This document shows, piece by piece, positions 34,588-43,607 of a DNA stretch of 64,000 nucleotides. Numbering within the stretch: the stretch's first letter is position 1; the number at the start of each line of letters is the position of its first letter. Source of the stretch: JACVRW01 sp963803245 (GTDB lineage Bacteria > Actinomycetota > Thermoleophilia > Solirubrobacterales > Thermoleophilaceae); contig CAWDLI010000018.1 in assembly GCA_963803245.1 (NCBI GenBank), positions 1-64,000 of the forward strand, in the 5' to 3' direction. The notes beneath the pieces were generated by a model. The model was not told the origin of the DNA. It saw only the letters and a program-made list of their open reading frames with translations, and made no database searches. Made by a program: the position numbers and the translations under genes.

Positions 34588-34869
34588 TCAGCCCACGGTG
34601 ACGGGCGCTGCCGGCACCGTCTGCTCGGCCACCGCCTCGACCACGTCGCCCGGCTCGCCCTCCTCGCCCGCGCAGACCACGCGGAACGCGCCGGTGCCGA
34701 GCTCCGGATTCGACCGCACGGGCAGCCCGCGGATCGAGTCCCAGCCGAGGCGCTCGACCTCGAAGGGGTTCATCTCGATCGCGACCGCCGGCCACTCGCA
34801 CTCGGAGTTGTGCTGGTCGATCGCCTTGGAGATCGCCTCGAGGTTCTTGACCTCTGCGTCGCGAGTCAC
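34588..34869 (-). CDS. Hypothetical 93-residue protein
   Basis: From GTG 34869 a soluble protein with NLEAISKAIDQHNSECEWPA and VAIEMNPFEVERLGWDSIRG; it is acidic and valine-rich at the C-terminus. No family recognised. Codon use is normal for the region. It is convergent with the ATPase gene, 17 bases apart. Confidence 0.6.
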   Translation of the reverse strand: MTRDAEVKNLEAISKAIDQHNSECEWPAVAIEMNPFEVERLGWDSIRGLPVRSNPELGTGAFRVVCAGEEGEPGDVVEAVAEQTVPAAPVTVG

Positions 34870-34894
34870 GAGTCGAGGGTACCGGCCGCGCGCG

Positions 34895-35845
34895 TCAGCG
34901 GGCGGCAGGCGACGCGAGCATCTTGGCGTACTGCTCGACGGTCTCGATGAGACCCTCACGCAGGCCCACCTCGGGCTCCCACCCGAGCAGCTGCTTGGCC
35001 CTCGTGATGTCCGGCTGACGCACCTGGGGGTCGTCCTCCGGGAGCGGCTCGAAGACCACCTCTGAGCGCGACTCGGTCAACTCGACGACGAGCTCGGCCA
35101 TCTCCAGCAGGCTCATCTCGTTCGGGTTGCCGATGTTCACCGGGTCGTGCACGTCCGTGGCCTCGTTCAGAGCCACCAGGCCGCGGATCAGGTCCTGCAC
35201 GTAACAGAAGCTGCGCGTCTGGGACCCGTCGCCGAAGACCGTGACGGGCTGTCCGTCGAGCGCCTGGCGCAGGAAGGTCGGTACCGCGCGCCCGTCGTTG
35301 GGGCGCATCCGCGGGCCGTAGGTGTTGAAGATCCGTGCGATGCACGTGTCCACGCCCTGCTGGCGCAGGTAGGCCATCGTGAGCGCCTCGGCGTAGCGCT
35401 TGGCCTCGTCGTACACGCCGCGCGGGCCGATCGGGTTCACGTTGCCCCAGTAGGTCTCCGGCTGCGGGTGCACGAGCGGATCGCCGTACACCTCGCTGGT
35501 GGAGGCGATCAGGAAGCGGGCGCGGTGCTTCTTCGCGAGCCCAAGAGTGTTGTGGGTGCCGTATGCCCCGACCTTGAGCGTGTGCAGCGGCAGGCGCGCG
35601 TAATCGATCGGAGAGGCCGGCGAAGCCATGTGGTAGACGAAGTCGACCGGCTCGTCGATGTCGTAGTGGTCCGTGATGTCGAGCATCTCGAACCGGAAAC
35701 CGGGCTCGCGGATGTGCTTGATGTTGTTGAGCGACCCGGTCTCGAGGTTGTCCACGCAGACCACGCGGTGGCCGCGCTCGAGGAGGAAATCGCAGATATG
35801 GGAGCCGAGGAAGCCGGCGCCGCCGGTGACGAGTGAGGTGGGCAT
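34895..35845 (-). CDS. UDP-glucuronate decarboxylase-like extended SDR
   Basis: A 316-residue NAD-dependent enzyme. The Rossmann motif is LVTGGAGFLGSHICDFLLER; the catalytic set is seen in FLIASTSEVYGDPLVHPQPE and YDEAKRYAEALTMAYLRQQG. The residues RIFNTYGPRMRPNDGRAVPT and RSFCYVQDLIRGLVAL match UDP-xylose synthases, which convert UDP-glucuronate to UDP-xylose for surface glycans. Length is normal for the bacterial soluble form. Other NDP-sugar epimerases remain possible. It is not obviously linked to the xylose catabolic genes beside it. Confidence 0.88.
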   Translation of the reverse strand: MPTSLVTGGAGFLGSHICDFLLERGHRVVCVDNLETGSLNNIKHIREPGFRFEMLDITDHYDIDEPVDFVYHMASPASPIDYARLPLHTLKVGAYGTHNTLGLAKKHRARFLIASTSEVYGDPLVHPQPETYWGNVNPIGPRGVYDEAKRYAEALTMAYLRQQGVDTCIARIFNTYGPRMRPNDGRAVPTFLRQALDGQPVTVFGDGSQTRSFCYVQDLIRGLVALNEATDVHDPVNIGNPNEMSLLEMAELVVELTESRSEVVFEPLPEDDPQVRQPDITRAKQLLGWEPEVGLREGLIETVEQYAKMLASPAAR

Positions 35846-35916
35846 CGCGTTCAAGATATCGTCGGCTCGCGAGTGCCGCAGCATTAGCCCCGAAATTCGC
35901 GGGCGGCCGGCGCGGG

Positions 35917-36327
35917 TCAGGCGGGCCTGATCTCCAGGTGCCGCACCGGCAGGTCGAAGCGCTCTCGCGCGTCCTCCACCAGCCCCTCCTCGAGCCAGTT
36001 GCTCTCACCGTCCGGGTGGATGAAGAGCACGATCTCGTCCGCTTCGAAGCTCTGGAGGGCGTCCTGGATCGCCAGGAGCGGATCGGCCTCGCCTGTGTCC
36101 CCGGCTGCGTCCACCGCCTCTTCGCCCATGCGCTCCACGGTCTCCTCCTGCACCTGCTCCGCCCGCTCGATGGCGGGATCGGGATCGTCGAGGAGCCAGC
36201 GGCTACGGCTCTCGAGCGCCGGCGCCACCACGAGCACCTCGGCGTCCTCGGCGTCGTCGCCGACGGCGTTCCTCAGGGCGTCGCCGGAAACCGGCTCGGC
36301 CACGAGGGCAAGGATCTTCTTGGACAT
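35917..36327 (-). CDS. Universal-stress-like small protein
   Basis: A 136-residue protein that begins KKILALVAEPVSGDALRNAV and has a central AEVLVVAPALESRSRWLLDD, an acidic middle, and ADEIVLFIHPDGESNWLEEG before the end. The alternating beta-alpha pattern with hydrophobic strands is USP-like, but the ATP-loop glycines are not clear. Function unknown. Confidence 0.65.
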   Translation of the reverse strand: MSKKILALVAEPVSGDALRNAVGDDAEDAEVLVVAPALESRSRWLLDDPDPAIERAEQVQEETVERMGEEAVDAAGDTGEADPLLAIQDALQSFEADEIVLFIHPDGESNWLEEGLVEDARERFDLPVRHLEIRPA

Positions 36328-36356
36328 ACCAATTGGTTTACCCGCGCCGGCGTCCC

Positions 36357-37775
36357 TCACACGTGGAGAGCCGGATAGAGCGCCCGGAAGCGCTCATGGC
36401 CCTCGCGGTAGGGCTCGATCCAGTCCCCCACCGGCTCGACCACGTCGGTCGGCCGCACGGCCGCGGCCACCGCTCCCTCCACGCCCGGCCAGACGCCGCC
36501 CGCCACGCCGCCGAGCAGCGCGGCGCCGAAGGCGGCCCCCTCGTCGACCGCGGTTCGCTCCAGCGGCAGCTCGAGCACCGAGGCCACGATCCGCAGCCAG
36601 AGGTCGCTGCGCGCCCCGCCGCCCGAGACACGCCCGATCGTGGGAGCGGCGCCCACGTCCACCAGGAGGTCGAGGCAGTCACGCAGCCCGTACGCCACCC
36701 CTTCGAGCACCGCCCGAACGAGCGCTCCACGGTCGTGGCGCACCGACAGGCCCACGAAGGCCCCGCGTGCTTCCGGGTCGGCGTGCGGCGTGCGCTCGCC
36801 CGACAGGTACGGCAGGAACGTGAGGCCCTCGGCCCCGGGCTCCCAGCGCTCGGCCTCCGCCACCAGCGCGGCGAACGACTCGCCGGGCGCGGCCACGTCC
36901 CGGATCCAGCGCAGCGACCCGGCCGCGGAGAGCATCACGCCCATGGCGTGCCAGGTGCCGGGCACGGCGTGGCAGAACGTGTGCAGGCGGGCCTGAGCGT
37001 CGGCGGCGAACTCCTCGAGCGCCACGAAGACCACCCCGGAGGTACCCAGCACGACCGAGGCGGGCCCGGGCCGGTCCACGCCCACGCCGAGCGCGCCGGC
37101 CGCCTGGTCCCCCGCGCCGGCGGCCACGGCCACGCCGTCCACCGCGCCCGACACCTCGGGCGACTCCAGCGTGCGCGGCAGCCACGCCTCGTCGAGCTCG
37201 AGGGCGCCGAGCACGGACGACGACCAGCGCCGGGCCGCCACGTCGAACAGGAGCGTCCCGCTCGCGTCCGTCACGTCCATCGCCTTCTCGCCGCACAGGC
37301 GCAGCCGCACGTAGTCCTTCGGCAGCAGCACCGACTCGATCTGCCCGTAGAGGTCCGGCTCGTGCCGGCGCATCCAGAGGAGCTTCGGCGCGGTGAAGCC
37401 CGTGAGCGCCCGGTTCCCCGTGCCGGCGATCAGCTCCGCGAGCCCGATCCGCTCCTCGATCTCGGCGCACTCGGCCGCGGTGCGCTGGTCGTTCCACAGG
37501 ATCGCCGGCCGCAGCACCCTGTCGGCCGAGTCGAGCGCGACCAGACCGTGCATCTGCCCGGACAACCCGATGCCCTCCGGCTCCCCGGCCGCGCGCAGCT
37601 CATCCAGCACGAGCCGAGCGGCGTCCCACCAGAGCTCCGGTTCCTGCTCGGCCCAGCCCGGCCGCGGAGTGGCGAAGGGGTACTCGCGCTCGGCGCGCGC
37701 GAGCACGGCGCCGTCGTCGGCGAGCGCGATCCCCTTCAGGGCGGTGGTGCCTACATCGAGCCCTACCGACGTCAC
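36357..37775 (-). CDS. xylB: Xylulokinase (FGGY family)
   Basis: A 472-residue sugar kinase. The N-terminal phosphate loop SVGLDVGTTALKGIALADDG, the substrate region GIGLSGQMHGLVALD with ILWNDQRTAAECAEIE, and the C-terminal GRVSGGGARSDLWLRIVASV are FGGY hallmarks; GQMHG is characteristic of xylulokinases. It phosphorylates D-xylulose with ATP after isomerisation. GTG 37775 overlaps the isomerase stop by four bases (GTGA), so it is the second gene of a two-gene operon. Confidence 0.93.
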   Translation of the reverse strand: MTSVGLDVGTTALKGIALADDGAVLARAEREYPFATPRPGWAEQEPELWWDAARLVLDELRAAGEPEGIGLSGQMHGLVALDSADRVLRPAILWNDQRTAAECAEIEERIGLAELIAGTGNRALTGFTAPKLLWMRRHEPDLYGQIESVLLPKDYVRLRLCGEKAMDVTDASGTLLFDVAARRWSSSVLGALELDEAWLPRTLESPEVSGAVDGVAVAAGAGDQAAGALGVGVDRPGPASVVLGTSGVVFVALEEFAADAQARLHTFCHAVPGTWHAMGVMLSAAGSLRWIRDVAAPGESFAALVAEAERWEPGAEGLTFLPYLSGERTPHADPEARGAFVGLSVRHDRGALVRAVLEGVAYGLRDCLDLLVDVGAAPTIGRVSGGGARSDLWLRIVASVLELPLERTAVDEGAAFGAALLGGVAGGVWPGVEGAVAAAVRPTDVVEPVGDWIEPYREGHERFRALYPALHV

Positions 37776-38770
37776 GCGCCCAGGGCGGCGTACACGAGCT
37801 CGTAGGCGCGCACGCCGTCCTTCTCGCGCTGAGCCTCGGCCAGGGCCTTCTCGTCGATCCGCGCGGCCACGCTGTCGATGAAGTTCCACTGCTCGACCGA
37901 GCGCCGGACCGCCGCCACCTGATCCTCCGTGTACGGGTAGAGGTCGAAGCCGAGCCGCTCACCTGAGTTGCCGTAGCCCGCGCGACGCAGCTCGAGCGCC
38001 AGCTCGAGCGTCTCCATGAACGCGGTGGCCCCGACCATGTTGTCGTCGTCGAAGGTGCCCCAGCCCGAGTTGGCGTGCTGGTGGCCGAGCAGGCCCTCCG
38101 CCGCGAGCAGCGCGGCGTACTCCGGGAGGTGCTCGCCGTTCATGATCAGGTGCTGCCAGTCCATGTTCACCTGGATGTTGTCCACGCCCTCCGCGCGCAG
38201 CTTGTGGATCACGTGCAGCGTCATCCCCATGTTGCGCATCAGGATCTTCATCGCGGGCTCGGAGTTCTTGTGCTCGAGGAACAGCTTCACGCCGTGGCCG
38301 GCGCATACCTCGGCGGCCTCGCCGACCCCCTCGATGAGCCAGCGCCAGGAGTCCGCGTACGGCGTCTGGAACGGGTAGTTGTAGCCCTCGATCCCGGGCC
38401 AGATGATGAACTGGGCGCCGATCGAGCCCGCGAAGTCGGCAGCTTCGCGGGTGATCCGGCGGGCCTCGTTGCGAGTGGCCTCGTCGGGTGACACGAGCCC
38501 TCCTCGCCCGAACTTCGCGTTCAGGTGGAGCCCAGAGGCGATCGCGTAGATGCCGTGGTCGCCGAGGGCGGCGCGCACCTCGTCGAGGTTGTCCGGCGAG
38601 AGCTCCTGCGGGTAGTGGAACTCGTAGTCGTCCATCAGGTCGCCGAGGCCGTCCACGGCCCGGTGCACCTTGTCCGGCATTGACTCGTTCGCCCACTGCG
38701 GCTGATAGCCGCCGGGCACGAAGCGGGTGACCATCGGGCCCAGGGCCCAGATGCCAAGGCTGGTCTTCAT
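37772..38770 (-). CDS. TIM-barrel sugar isomerase (xylose isomerase-like)
   Basis: A 332-residue enzyme of the AP-endonuclease-2/xylose isomerase fold. Likely metal ligands lie in KLFLEHKNSEPAMKIL, NIQVNMDWQHLIMNGEHLPE and LGHQHANSGWGTFDDDNMVG. It is shorter than classical XylA (about 390-440 residues) and lacks the usual C-terminal arm. The operon with xylB argues for D-xylose to D-xylulose conversion, but another aldose is possible. AGGAGA precedes the ATG. The start is 32 bases from a divergent oxidoreductase gene, so both promoters must overlap. Confidence 0.85.
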   Translation of the reverse strand: MKTSLGIWALGPMVTRFVPGGYQPQWANESMPDKVHRAVDGLGDLMDDYEFHYPQELSPDNLDEVRAALGDHGIYAIASGLHLNAKFGRGGLVSPDEATRNEARRITREAADFAGSIGAQFIIWPGIEGYNYPFQTPYADSWRWLIEGVGEAAEVCAGHGVKLFLEHKNSEPAMKILMRNMGMTLHVIHKLRAEGVDNIQVNMDWQHLIMNGEHLPEYAALLAAEGLLGHQHANSGWGTFDDDNMVGATAFMETLELALELRRAGYGNSGERLGFDLYPYTEDQVAAVRRSVEQWNFIDSVAARIDEKALAEAQREKDGVRAYELVYAALGA

Positions 38771-38802
38771 CGGCGTTGTCTCCTAGCGGGTAGGTTCTGA
38801 GT

Positions 38803-39858
38803 GTGGAGTCTCCTGGCGTAGGGCTGCTCGGCTACGCGTTCATGGGCCGGGCACACGCCCACGCCCTGATCACGCTGGCCCACATGACCGGACCGCCCGC
38901 GATCACGCCGCGACTGGTGACCGTGGCGGGTCGCGACGTGGCGCAGCGCACCGAGTTCGCGGAGCGCTTCGGCTTTGCCCGCCACGTGGCGGACTGGCAG
39001 GAGGTGGTGGCCGACCCCGAGGTCGAGGTGCTCGAGAACCTGCTCCCGAACCACCTTCACGCCGAGCCGGTGATCGCGGCCGCGCGGGCCGGCAAGCACG
39101 TGCTCTGCGAGAAGCCGCTGGCGCTCGACGCCGCCCAGGCGCGCGAGATGCTCGACGCGGTCACAGAGGCGGGGGTCGTGCACATGTGCGCGTTCAACTA
39201 CCGCTTCGTGCCGGCCGTGCGCCGCGCGCGCGAGCTCCTCGAGGCGGGCGAGCTCGGCGAGGTGCATCACTTCCGCGGCACCTACCGGCAGTCGTGGGGC
39301 GCCGATCCCGCGCGCGAGGGCGTCTGGCGCTTCGACGCGGCCCAGGCAGGCGGCGGCGCGCTCGGTGACCTCGCCTCGCACGTGATCGACATGTCCCGGT
39401 ACCTCGTGGGCGAGATCGACAGCGTGGCCGCCCAGGTGGCGACCTTCGTGCCCGGCCGCACGGTCGACGACGCCGTGGCGACCGCGGTGTCGTTCGCGGG
39501 CGGCGCCATCGGCACGATCGAGGCGACCCGCTTCGCGACCGGTGAGCTCAACCGCTTCACCTGGGAGATCAACGGCTCCAAGGGGTCGCTCGGCTTCGAC
39601 CTCGAGCGGCCGGGCGAGCTGTTCGTGAACGGCAAGCGCACGCTCGTGAACCCGGACGGCTGGTGGCCACCCGGTCACGTGCTCGGCTGGGAGCACACCT
39701 TCGTCTTCGAGCTGCGCCGGTTCCTCGACGCGGTGGCCGGCCGCGGCCAGGTGGCACCGCACGGCGCGACGTTCGAGGACGGCGTGCGCGCGGCCGAGGT
39801 GGGAGACGCGATCCTGGTCTCCGCACGCGAGGGCCGGCGCGTGGCGCCCGGCGCCTGA
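38803..39858 (+). CDS. Gfo/Idh/MocA-family oxidoreductase
   Basis: A 351-residue NAD(P)-dependent sugar or cyclitol dehydrogenase from GTG 38803. The N-terminal Rossmann loop is VGLLGYAFMGRAHAHALITL; the conserved lysine is in HVLCEKPLALDAAQAREMLD, followed by MCAFNYRFVPAVRRARELLE. The C-terminal substrate domain has FRGTYRQSWGADPAREGVWR and GALGDLASHVIDMSRYLVGE, with the Asp/His pair usual in the family. It lies alone on the plus strand inside the sugar locus, divergent from the isomerase. Confidence 0.9.
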   Translation: MESPGVGLLGYAFMGRAHAHALITLAHMTGPPAITPRLVTVAGRDVAQRTEFAERFGFARHVADWQEVVADPEVEVLENLLPNHLHAEPVIAAARAGKHVLCEKPLALDAAQAREMLDAVTEAGVVHMCAFNYRFVPAVRRARELLEAGELGEVHHFRGTYRQSWGADPAREGVWRFDAAQAGGGALGDLASHVIDMSRYLVGEIDSVAAQVATFVPGRTVDDAVATAVSFAGGAIGTIEATRFATGELNRFTWEINGSKGSLGFDLERPGELFVNGKRTLVNPDGWWPPGHVLGWEHTFVFELRRFLDAVAGRGQVAPHGATFEDGVRAAEVGDAILVSAREGRRVAPGA

Positions 39859-39865
39859 ACGGCGC

Positions 39866-40825
39866 TCAGAGCGCGACCGCACGGCCGCTGTCCGCCGATT
39901 CGTAGAGCGCAGCGATCGCGCGCGCCTGGCCCAGCGCGTCGGCGCGCCCGAAGGGGTGCTCAGCCTCGCCCGCGCACGCGCGCGCGAAGTCTTCGAGCTC
40001 GCAGGCGTAGGGATCCGCCTCCTCCACCTCGACCGTCGAGGCCGCCCCCTCGGCGTCGCGGACCTCGATCGTCGCCTGCCGCGAGTGCCACGGGTCGTCG
40101 AGGAATAGCGCCCCCCTCTCGCCCACCACCTCGAGCTCGTCCCTGAATGAGAGGTCGAAGCCGCAGTCGAAGTGCGCGAGGGCGCCGCTCGCGAAGGCCA
40201 TCGTGCCCACGACTCGAGAGTCCACCTCGCCGCCCACGGTCTGGGCGGTGACCTCGGCGGGCTCTCCCAGCAGGAAGCGCGCCCCCGACACGCAGTAGCA
40301 ACCCACGTCCATCAGGGCACCGCCGTCGAGCGACGCGTCCCAGCGCACGTTCTCCGCCGGCGGCAGCGGGAACGAGAAGGCGCCGCGCACCAGCCGCACC
40401 TCCCCAACGTCGGGAGCGAGCTCGCGGAGGCGCTGTGCCTGCGGGTGGTGGCGCCACATGAACGCCTCGGCGAGCACGCGATCGGCTGCCTCGGCCGCGT
40501 CGAAAGCGCGCTCCACCTCCTCCGGATACCGCGACAGCGGCTTCTCGCAGAGCACGTGCTTGCCGGCCTCGAGCGCCCGCACCGACCACTCCACGTGCAG
40601 CGAGTTGGGGAGCGGGATGTAGACGGCGTCCACGCCGGGGTCCTCGAGCACCTCCTCGTAGGAGCCGAGCGCGCGCGGCACGTTCAGCTCCCCGGCCTGC
40701 TTGCGGGCGCGAGTGGGATCGCGCGAGCCGATGGCCACGACCTCCACGTTCTCGGCCCGGCGCGCGCCGGCCACCAGCTTCTCGTTGATGTTGGCGGTGC
40801 TGAGCAGCGCGAGCCGCAGGGTCAT
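39866..40825 (-). CDS. Gfo/Idh/MocA-family oxidoreductase (xylose dehydrogenase-like)
   Basis: A 319-residue paralogous dehydrogenase. It has LRLALLSTANINEKLVAGAR at the NAD loop, the lysine in HVLCEKPLSRYPEEVERAFD, and AEAFMWRHHPQAQRLREL, then GALMDVGCYCVSGARFLLGE. This pattern (AFMWRHHPQ, DVGCY) is that of the D-xylose 1-dehydrogenase/dimeric dihydrodiol dehydrogenase branch, so it may oxidise xylose. It overlaps the SDR gene by four bases and ends the importer operon. It is convergent with the other oxidoreductase, 8 bases apart. Confidence 0.88.
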   Translation of the reverse strand: MTLRLALLSTANINEKLVAGARRAENVEVVAIGSRDPTRARKQAGELNVPRALGSYEEVLEDPGVDAVYIPLPNSLHVEWSVRALEAGKHVLCEKPLSRYPEEVERAFDAAEAADRVLAEAFMWRHHPQAQRLRELAPDVGEVRLVRGAFSFPLPPAENVRWDASLDGGALMDVGCYCVSGARFLLGEPAEVTAQTVGGEVDSRVVGTMAFASGALAHFDCGFDLSFRDELEVVGERGALFLDDPWHSRQATIEVRDAEGAASTVEVEEADPYACELEDFARACAGEAEHPFGRADALGQARAIAALYESADSGRAVAL

Positions 40826-41511
40826 CCCCACGACCCCTCGTTCATCGGCCTGAACGAGACGGTCATCATCCGCAGCCCCTTCGGGCGCGACACGACGAAC
40901 CAGACCACGTCGGCCACCTCCTCCGGGCTCATCATCCCCTCGAGCTCCGGCATGTCCGGGGTGCGCCCGGTGCCCATGGCGAAGTCGGTGGCGATCCCGC
41001 CCGGGCACACGTTGGTCACGCGCACGCCGAGCTCGCGCATCTCGTGGTCGAGCGACCGCGTGAAGCCGAGCTGACCGAACTTCGAGGCGTTGTAGACGGT
41101 CTCGCCCGGGAAGCCGCGCAGCCCCGCCACGGAGGACAGCGACAGGAAGTCGCCCTTCGACTCGATCAGGTGCGGGAGCACCGATCGCGCCGTGTGGAGG
41201 GTGCCCTTGAGGTTCACGTCGATCATCTCGTCCACCTGATCGGGTGGCAGCTCGAGGAACGGCCCGTACGAGCCCACGCCGGCGTTCGCCAGTGCCGCGT
41301 CGAGGCCGCCGAACTCGGCCACCGCCGCGCCCACGGCGGCGTCCACCTGGGCCGGATCGCGCACGTCGCAGACCAGCCCGAGCGCGCCATCGAGCCCGAG
41401 GTCGGTGCCGCCGCGCGAGGCACACGCCACGCGCCAGCCCTCGTCGGCGAAGCGTCGGGCCACCGCGGCGCCGACGCCCTTGCTCGCACCGGTGACGAAT
41501 AAAGCAGCTAT
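40822..41511 (-). CDS. Short-chain dehydrogenase with apparent ATA start
   Basis: A 229-residue SDR. The cofactor loop ALFVTGASKGVGAAVARRFA lies at the very N-terminus; ANAGVG, LSLSSVAGLRGFPG and the catalytic ETVYNASKFGQLGF are intact, and TDFAMGTGRTPDMPELEGMM follows. No ATG, GTG or TTG exists upstream in this frame before the TGASKG loop. The expected start, one codon before AALFVTG, is ATA (41511-41509), overlapping the permease stop TAG. An ATG would have removed that stop. It overlaps the next gene by four bases. The likely substrate is a sugar or its lactone. Confidence 0.85.
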   Translation of the reverse strand: MAALFVTGASKGVGAAVARRFADEGWRVACASRGGTDLGLDGALGLVCDVRDPAQVDAAVGAAVAEFGGLDAALANAGVGSYGPFLELPPDQVDEMIDVNLKGTLHTARSVLPHLIESKGDFLSLSSVAGLRGFPGETVYNASKFGQLGFTRSLDHEMRELGVRVTNVCPGGIATDFAMGTGRTPDMPELEGMMSPEEVADVVWFVVSRPKGLRMMTVSFRPMNEGSWG

Positions 41512-42743
41512 AAGCGTCCGGCCTGCGCCTGGCGGCGGCGCGAAACGGAGTCCACCGTGACCGCGAGCAGCAGGACGCCGCCGGTGATCACGAACTTCTC
41601 GCCCGAGCCGAGTCCGAGCAGGCCGAGCCCGTTGTCGATCGACGCGATCACGAGCGCCCCGAGCAGGGCGCTCTTGATGTGGCCGCGGCCTCCGAAGAGC
41701 GACGTGCCGCCGATCACGGCCGCCGCGATCGAGTAGAGCAGGATCGAGCCGCCGCCCGCGTTCGTGTCCACCGAGCGCAGGCGCGAGGCGAGGATGATCC
41801 CGCCCACGGCCGCCATGAGCGAGCAGATCGCGAACACGTAGATGCGGATCCGGTCGACGTTGATCCCGGCGCGGCGCGCCGCCTCGGCGTTGCCGCCGAC
41901 GGCGTACACGTAGCGGCCGAAGCGCGTGCGCCCGAGGATGAAGGTCCAGAACACGAGCAGCGCGGCCACGAGCACACCCACGTACGGGATCCCGCGATCC
42001 TGGTTGGCCACGTACACGACGACGCCCAGCGCGATGGCGAGCGCGCCCACGCGCAGCGCCGGCAGCAGAATGGGCTCCTGCTCGAGCCCCGCCTTGCGGC
42101 GCACGCGGATCTCGTTCAGCTGCGTGCCCGCGTAGAGCGCGATGCAGATCAGCGTCAGCATCCACGCGGTCCCTTCGGAGAGGAACCCGTTGGCCAGGTC
42201 GATGATGAAGTCGTCCTGGAGGATCACCGTGCCGCGGCTGCCTATTAACAGCAGCACCACGCCGTTCCAGGCGATTAACCCGGCCAGCGTGACCACGAAC
42301 GACGGGATGCCGACCTTGGCGAACAGGATGCCGTGGAAGGCCCCGATCGCGGCTCCGGCGGCAAGCGCGGCGACGATGGCGACCACCGTCGGCACCTCGT
42401 TGCCGTCGGGGATCAGGAGGATGGTCACGATCACGCCCGCCACGCCCGACACGTAGCCGACCGAGAGGTCGATCTCGCCGAGCAGCAGAACGAAGACGAT
42501 GCCCATGGCGATCGTGGTGTAGGCCGCCGACTGCACGATCAGGTTCACGAAGTTCGAGGCCGTGAGGAAGCGGTCGTTCTGGGTCTGGAAGACGATCGCG
42601 ATGATGATCAGCCCGACGATGATCGGGAGCGAGCCGAGCTCGCCCGACTTGACGTCGGTCCACCAGCGCTCTGCCACGTCGCGCAGGGTGTTGCCCTCCG
42701 CCGGCGGGGCTCCGGCCGGGGGGGCTCCGGCCGTGGCGCTCAC
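41508..42743 (-). CDS. Sugar ABC transporter permease (XylH-like)
   Basis: A 411-residue inner-membrane permease of the ribose/xylose type (BPD_transp_2). It has about ten helices, with family segments LLLGEIDLSVGYVSGVAGVI, GIPSFVVTLAGLIAWNGVVL and RYVYAVGGNAEAARRAGINV. A large hydrophilic insert with a charged stretch (IRVRRKAGLEQEPILLPALR) makes it longer than RbsC, a feature of XylH proteins. It overlaps the ATPase gene by four bases. Confidence 0.92.
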   Translation of the reverse strand: MSATAGAPPAGAPPAEGNTLRDVAERWWTDVKSGELGSLPIIVGLIIIAIVFQTQNDRFLTASNFVNLIVQSAAYTTIAMGIVFVLLLGEIDLSVGYVSGVAGVIVTILLIPDGNEVPTVVAIVAALAAGAAIGAFHGILFAKVGIPSFVVTLAGLIAWNGVVLLLIGSRGTVILQDDFIIDLANGFLSEGTAWMLTLICIALYAGTQLNEIRVRRKAGLEQEPILLPALRVGALAIALGVVVYVANQDRGIPYVGVLVAALLVFWTFILGRTRFGRYVYAVGGNAEAARRAGINVDRIRIYVFAICSLMAAVGGIILASRLRSVDTNAGGGSILLYSIAAAVIGGTSLFGGRGHIKSALLGALVIASIDNGLGLLGLGSGEKFVITGGVLLLAVTVDSVSRRRQAQAGRL

Positions 42744-43531
42744 GCCGTCACCTCGGCCACGTCGACGTCGTCCTGTCCGGGCACCGTGGAGAGCTTGCCG
42801 GCGGTGATCGCCTCGACGACCTCCTGCGGATTCGTCTCCGTGCGTTTGAACTCGGACACGTTCTGACCGAGCCGCAGGACCGTGATCGAGTCGGCCACCT
42901 CGAACACGTCATGAAGGTTGTGGGACACGATGACGACGGCGAGGCCCTGCTCGCCGAGCCGCTTGACCAGGTCGAGCACCTGGCGGGTCTGGGCGACCCC
43001 GAGCGCCGCCGTGGGCTCGTCTAGGATCACCACGCGCGAGTTCCACATCACGGCCTTGGCGACCGCAACCGACTGGCGCTGCCCGCCTGAGAGGCTCGCG
43101 ACGGTCTGCCGGACCGAGCGGATCGTCGTGACCGAGAGCTCGTCGAGCGTCTTGAGCGAGCGCGACTCCATCTCGATCTCGTCCAGGCGGCGGAGCGAAT
43201 CCAGCTCCTCGCGCCCGAGGAACATGTTCTGTACGACGTCGAGGTTGTCGGCGAGCGCCAGGTCCTGGTAGACGACCTCGATCCCGAGGTCGGCCGCGTC
43301 CTTCGGCCCGGAGATCCTCACCGGACTCCCCTCGAAGAGGACCTCGCCCCCGTCGATGTGGTGGATGCCGGCCACGCACTTGATCAACGTGGACTTGCCG
43401 GCCCCGTTGTCCCCGACGAGCGCCATGACCTGCCCGGGGTTCACGTGGAAGTCCACCTCGTGCAGGGCCACGACCGCGCCGAAGCGCTTGGTGACTCCGC
43501 GCAGCTCCAGCACCGGCGTGGTATCGCTCAC
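42740..43531 (-). CDS. Sugar ABC transporter ATP-binding protein, single domain
   Basis: A 263-residue ATPase energising the importer. Walker A MALVGDNGAGKSTLIKCVAG, Q-loop VVYQDLALADNLDVVQNMFL, signature VASLSGGQRQSVAVAKAVMW, Walker B RVVILDEPTAALG and the H-loop VIVSHNLHDVFEVAD are all intact. Ribose-type systems usually carry a double-length ATPase of about 500 residues; here there is one domain, so the working unit would be a homodimer. It lies 76 bases after the binding-protein gene. Confidence 0.93.
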   Translation of the reverse strand: MSDTTPVLELRGVTKRFGAVVALHEVDFHVNPGQVMALVGDNGAGKSTLIKCVAGIHHIDGGEVLFEGSPVRISGPKDAADLGIEVVYQDLALADNLDVVQNMFLGREELDSLRRLDEIEMESRSLKTLDELSVTTIRSVRQTVASLSGGQRQSVAVAKAVMWNSRVVILDEPTAALGVAQTRQVLDLVKRLGEQGLAVVIVSHNLHDVFEVADSITVLRLGQNVSEFKRTETNPQEVVEAITAGKLSTVPGQDDVDVAEVTA

Positions 43532-43607
43532 CGCACTCTCTCCTCGTTCAAGTTGCGAGGCGGACGCCCCGGGACGCCCTGAGGCGCCCCGGGGCCCGCA
43601 ATCGGCT

